Source of the DNA: Cercis canadensis
Taxonomy: Eukaryota; Streptophyta; Magnoliopsida; Fabales; Fabaceae
Direction: 5' to 3'
DNA length: 64,000 nt
Assembly (NCBI GenBank): GCA_003255065.1
Contig: QAOA01008363.1
Coordinates: 169,610 to 233,609 of the forward strand
Within the stretch, counting starts at the first letter, position 1. Each line of letters opens with the position of its first letter. Shown here one piece after another: positions 62,025-64,000 of this stretch. A program made the position numbers and the translations under genes. The notes beneath the pieces are model-generated. The model was given only the letters and a program-made list of their open reading frames with translations, made no database searches and was not told the DNA's origin.

Positions 62025-62639
62025 TTTTTTTTTTTTTTTTTTTGTATGTTTGATTGCACTAATGAACAAGAGATAATCTTTTAATAGAGTAACTATTACC
62101 TTCCATGCGAGTAAATCACTATATAAACTAAAAAAAAAAGTCATTTCTGTACAAATAAGATTATTTATAGCCATTGTACGCGCTTTTTTTATTTTGTTGC
62201 TTTTTTTTTTCCCCTCTCTCTTCACAGGTCTGATTTCTCTGTTTAAATAGCTGCCTGTCTGTTGCTCGGGCTTGCAACTAGTTAATGTTAATCATTACTG
62301 CATTATCACCTCCAGAAGACACTAGAAGATAATGTCATTTAGTTTGATTTTCAAATTCAGACTTACTGATAACATAGTTTTGAATTTTGTAGAGGTTAAA
62401 ATATTGAGTTGTCCTATCCCATAGCTTTAATCTTTGAATTTTGTAACAGAAAAAATGCTCTTGTTAATTTCTTGTATAAATGCTGTGCTGAGTTTTGGTA
62501 AGCGGAAAGAGACATGGGAACACGGTACTAGGTTACACATATGTGAACCACGAATGTTGAATCTGTACCACGAGCTGAAACGCTGAACTCGAAACGAGGT
62601 TCGTAGTGGTGTAGTGAACCTGATAACTATGGTCCCTCA

Positions 62640-62900
62640 CTTACCGTTCTACAAAACGGTGAATCTTTGCCCAAGCCCAACCCAGCTTATACCTTGTGGA
62701 AGAAACAAGACAAACTTGTCCTCAATGCAATAGTTGGCTCTCTTGGTAAAAACTGGTCACTGTAATTTCCAAACCTGCAACTTTGTGTTGCCAAGTCTGC
62801 TATTGCATGGAACCTGGTCTACCATGTTTGCCAACAGCTCTCATTTGAGGGTCATGTCCCTCGAGGAAAGGCTTTCTCTTATGACTAAGGTCATGTAATC
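62640..62900 (+). mobile_element. possible fossil Ty1/Copia gag fragment
   Basis: A short translated stretch (QDKLVLNAIVGSL) resembles the start of the gag domain of plant Copia elements. It is decayed, short and has no visible LTRs nearby. Family call tentative. Confidence 0.35.
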
Positions 62901-63369
62901 GGTTTGGTTCATGTCTATAAAATTAAATCAAATGGTCACTTTTGGGCCAACTTGCTGGGCTGGATTTTGTTTAGGCCTTAGTTCAGAAAATACCTTTATT
63001 GATTCACCCAAAATCTACTAGCAAAATCTCAAAATTATTTTCTCCAAAATACTTATAAATGTATAGCAAAAATAAAAACAAAAACAAGCAATTATATAAC
63101 CAAAAAGAATATAGTTTTTTTTTTTTACAAATTTTTATATATGTTTCTTTAAGGCCTTCAAAATTATACATTTCGACATTTTAATGCATTAAAAGAAAAG
63201 CCTCTTTAGAGATATTGATATAGTTTATTGGAGAAAAAAATTCTTTACTTTTCCAAAATACAGTTTTTACTCTATTTATGAAACAGTTTTCACTTTATCC
63301 AAAAGATGTTTACTATTTCATTTCGTTCTTATAATTTGTTTGTTTGTTTAGTTTCTCACGAGATGGTCC

Positions 63370-63510
63370 ACATTTTTTGTATAAGATTAACCCTTGTTCG
63401 AGTTTCGGCATGTCCTAGTTACTAATACTTTCAGTAATGTTTGAACTCATAACATTATCTCAAAATTTGTCGGTGCTTAACTTGGACCACGTGATATAAG
63501 TTTATGAGAA
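63370..63510 (-). mobile_element. SINE remnant related to the one broken by the CACTA element
   Basis: The order TATAAGATTAACCCTTGTTCGA, GGCATGTCCTAG, TACTAATACTTTCAGTAATG, TTTGAACTCATAACATTATC parallels 43405-43490 block by block (GATTAATCTTTGCTTGATC, GCATGCCCAGGCTACTAGTG, AGTTCGAACTCCTGACATTA). On the minus strand a B-box-like GAGTTCAAA and an A-box-like TGGTCCAAGTTAAG are present. Confidence 0.5.
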
Positions 63511-63793
63511 GGATAAGCTATCACCCAATATATAGAATATAGACAGCCTTAGGTTGATCTAACATGAAAATATATATATTTGTAAATTATTATAGAACCT
63601 TTTGGTAAAACATTCAAAACTATACATGTTTATAAGATTTTCTTGTCTATCACTGGTAAATCAATTTGATGCAAGAAATGATCAAGCTCCATGATGTAAG
63701 AAGTCACGAACATTAGCCCATAAAATTAGAGCCATATGACCCAAGGGCTTAAGCCCAAGTGGTCACCACTGGTTACCTTTATTATGATTGAAG

Positions 63794-63835
<42 letters not shown>

Positions 63836-64000
63836 AGAAGACTTTATTGTGATTATCCAAATTCAACTCGAACCGTCTGATGTAACAATAAAAAAAAAAA
63901 AAAAACCGAAAATTTTATACATTTTTCTTTGCTGTCACAGCCACTTGCAACAGGTGAAAGAAACATAGACAGAGAGTGTGAAATTACTTAAAGGTTAATT

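Larger units (their letters stand above)
62025..64000. other. AT-rich end of the window with repeat remnants
   Basis: Holds a possible Copia gag remnant (62640-62900) and a SINE remnant (about 63370-63510), long T runs (63797-63828) and an A run (63892-63905). No host gene. Confidence 0.4.

Noticed and set aside
43385-63510. A-box/B-box pairs near 45481, 58071 and 63400 as tRNA genes
   Set aside because: No cloverleaf stems or acceptor pairing; all lie in SINE-like units.

Overview
This is nuclear DNA from a core eudicot plant, most likely a woody, heterozygous rosid. The evidence is intron-rich genes with GT-AG splice sites, plant-only families (PGR5, caleosin, DUF3527, SUVR methyltransferase, eIF(iso)4E), AT-rich spacers and plant transposon families. 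I cannot name the species. The window has one 387-base gap (12627-13013) and at least 13 single-N joints. Most joints either sit in homopolymers or separate two near-identical copies of the same sequence, so several 'duplications' are probably unmerged contig ends or haplotypes.

Host genes I can support, left to right: a possible 3' terminal exon of an unknown basic protein (about 218-410, +); a single-exon DUF716/TMEM45-type membrane protein (2658-3524, -); PGR5 (13941-15168, +); eIF(iso)4E (16392-19969, -, 5 exons, 207 aa); a caleosin/peroxygenase close to RD20/CLO3 (22589-24993, +, 6 exons, 242 aa); a class IIIB acid phosphatase of the VSP/APase family (25267-26829, -, 3 exons, 255 aa); ribosomal protein uL14/RPL23 (28278-32167, -, 4 exons, 140 aa); a SUVR1/2/4-type histone methyltransferase with WIYLD, pre-SET, SET and post-SET parts (33393-37827, -, 8 coding exons, 850 aa); and a DUF3527 protein (49122-51560, -, 2 coding exons, 625 aa). 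They are unrelated housekeeping, chloroplast, stress and chromatin genes. I see no pathway cluster.

Mobile DNA fills most of the spacers. At 4.2-10.8 kb lies a LINE that has lost its reverse transcriptase core and is split by a fossil LTR-type insertion carrying a minisatellite. At 11060-12555 lies a non-autonomous Mutator element (perfect 9-bp target duplication, about 385-bp inverted arms) enclosing the promoter, 5' leader and signal-peptide exon of a PDLP-like DUF26 gene. At 43494-45451 lies a CACTA element carrying a glutamine synthetase exon fragment, itself inserted into a SINE. Others are an inverted-repeat element with a coding-like core (20238-20777), a hAT-like element (40658-41674), two copies of one short MITE (32531 and 54341), a Copia solo LTR (54707-55063), a SINE with target duplication (58016-58253) and a long-TIR MITE (61499-62024). 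From 56.9 kb to the end there is no convincing host gene.

No clearly new molecular system stands out. The strongest second-look items are the gene fragments carried by DNA transposons (PDLP-like, GS1 and one unidentified exon), a 465-bp tandem array inside an RPL23 intron, and the assembly joints that create a false second PGR5 exon and a false 1-kb repeat.
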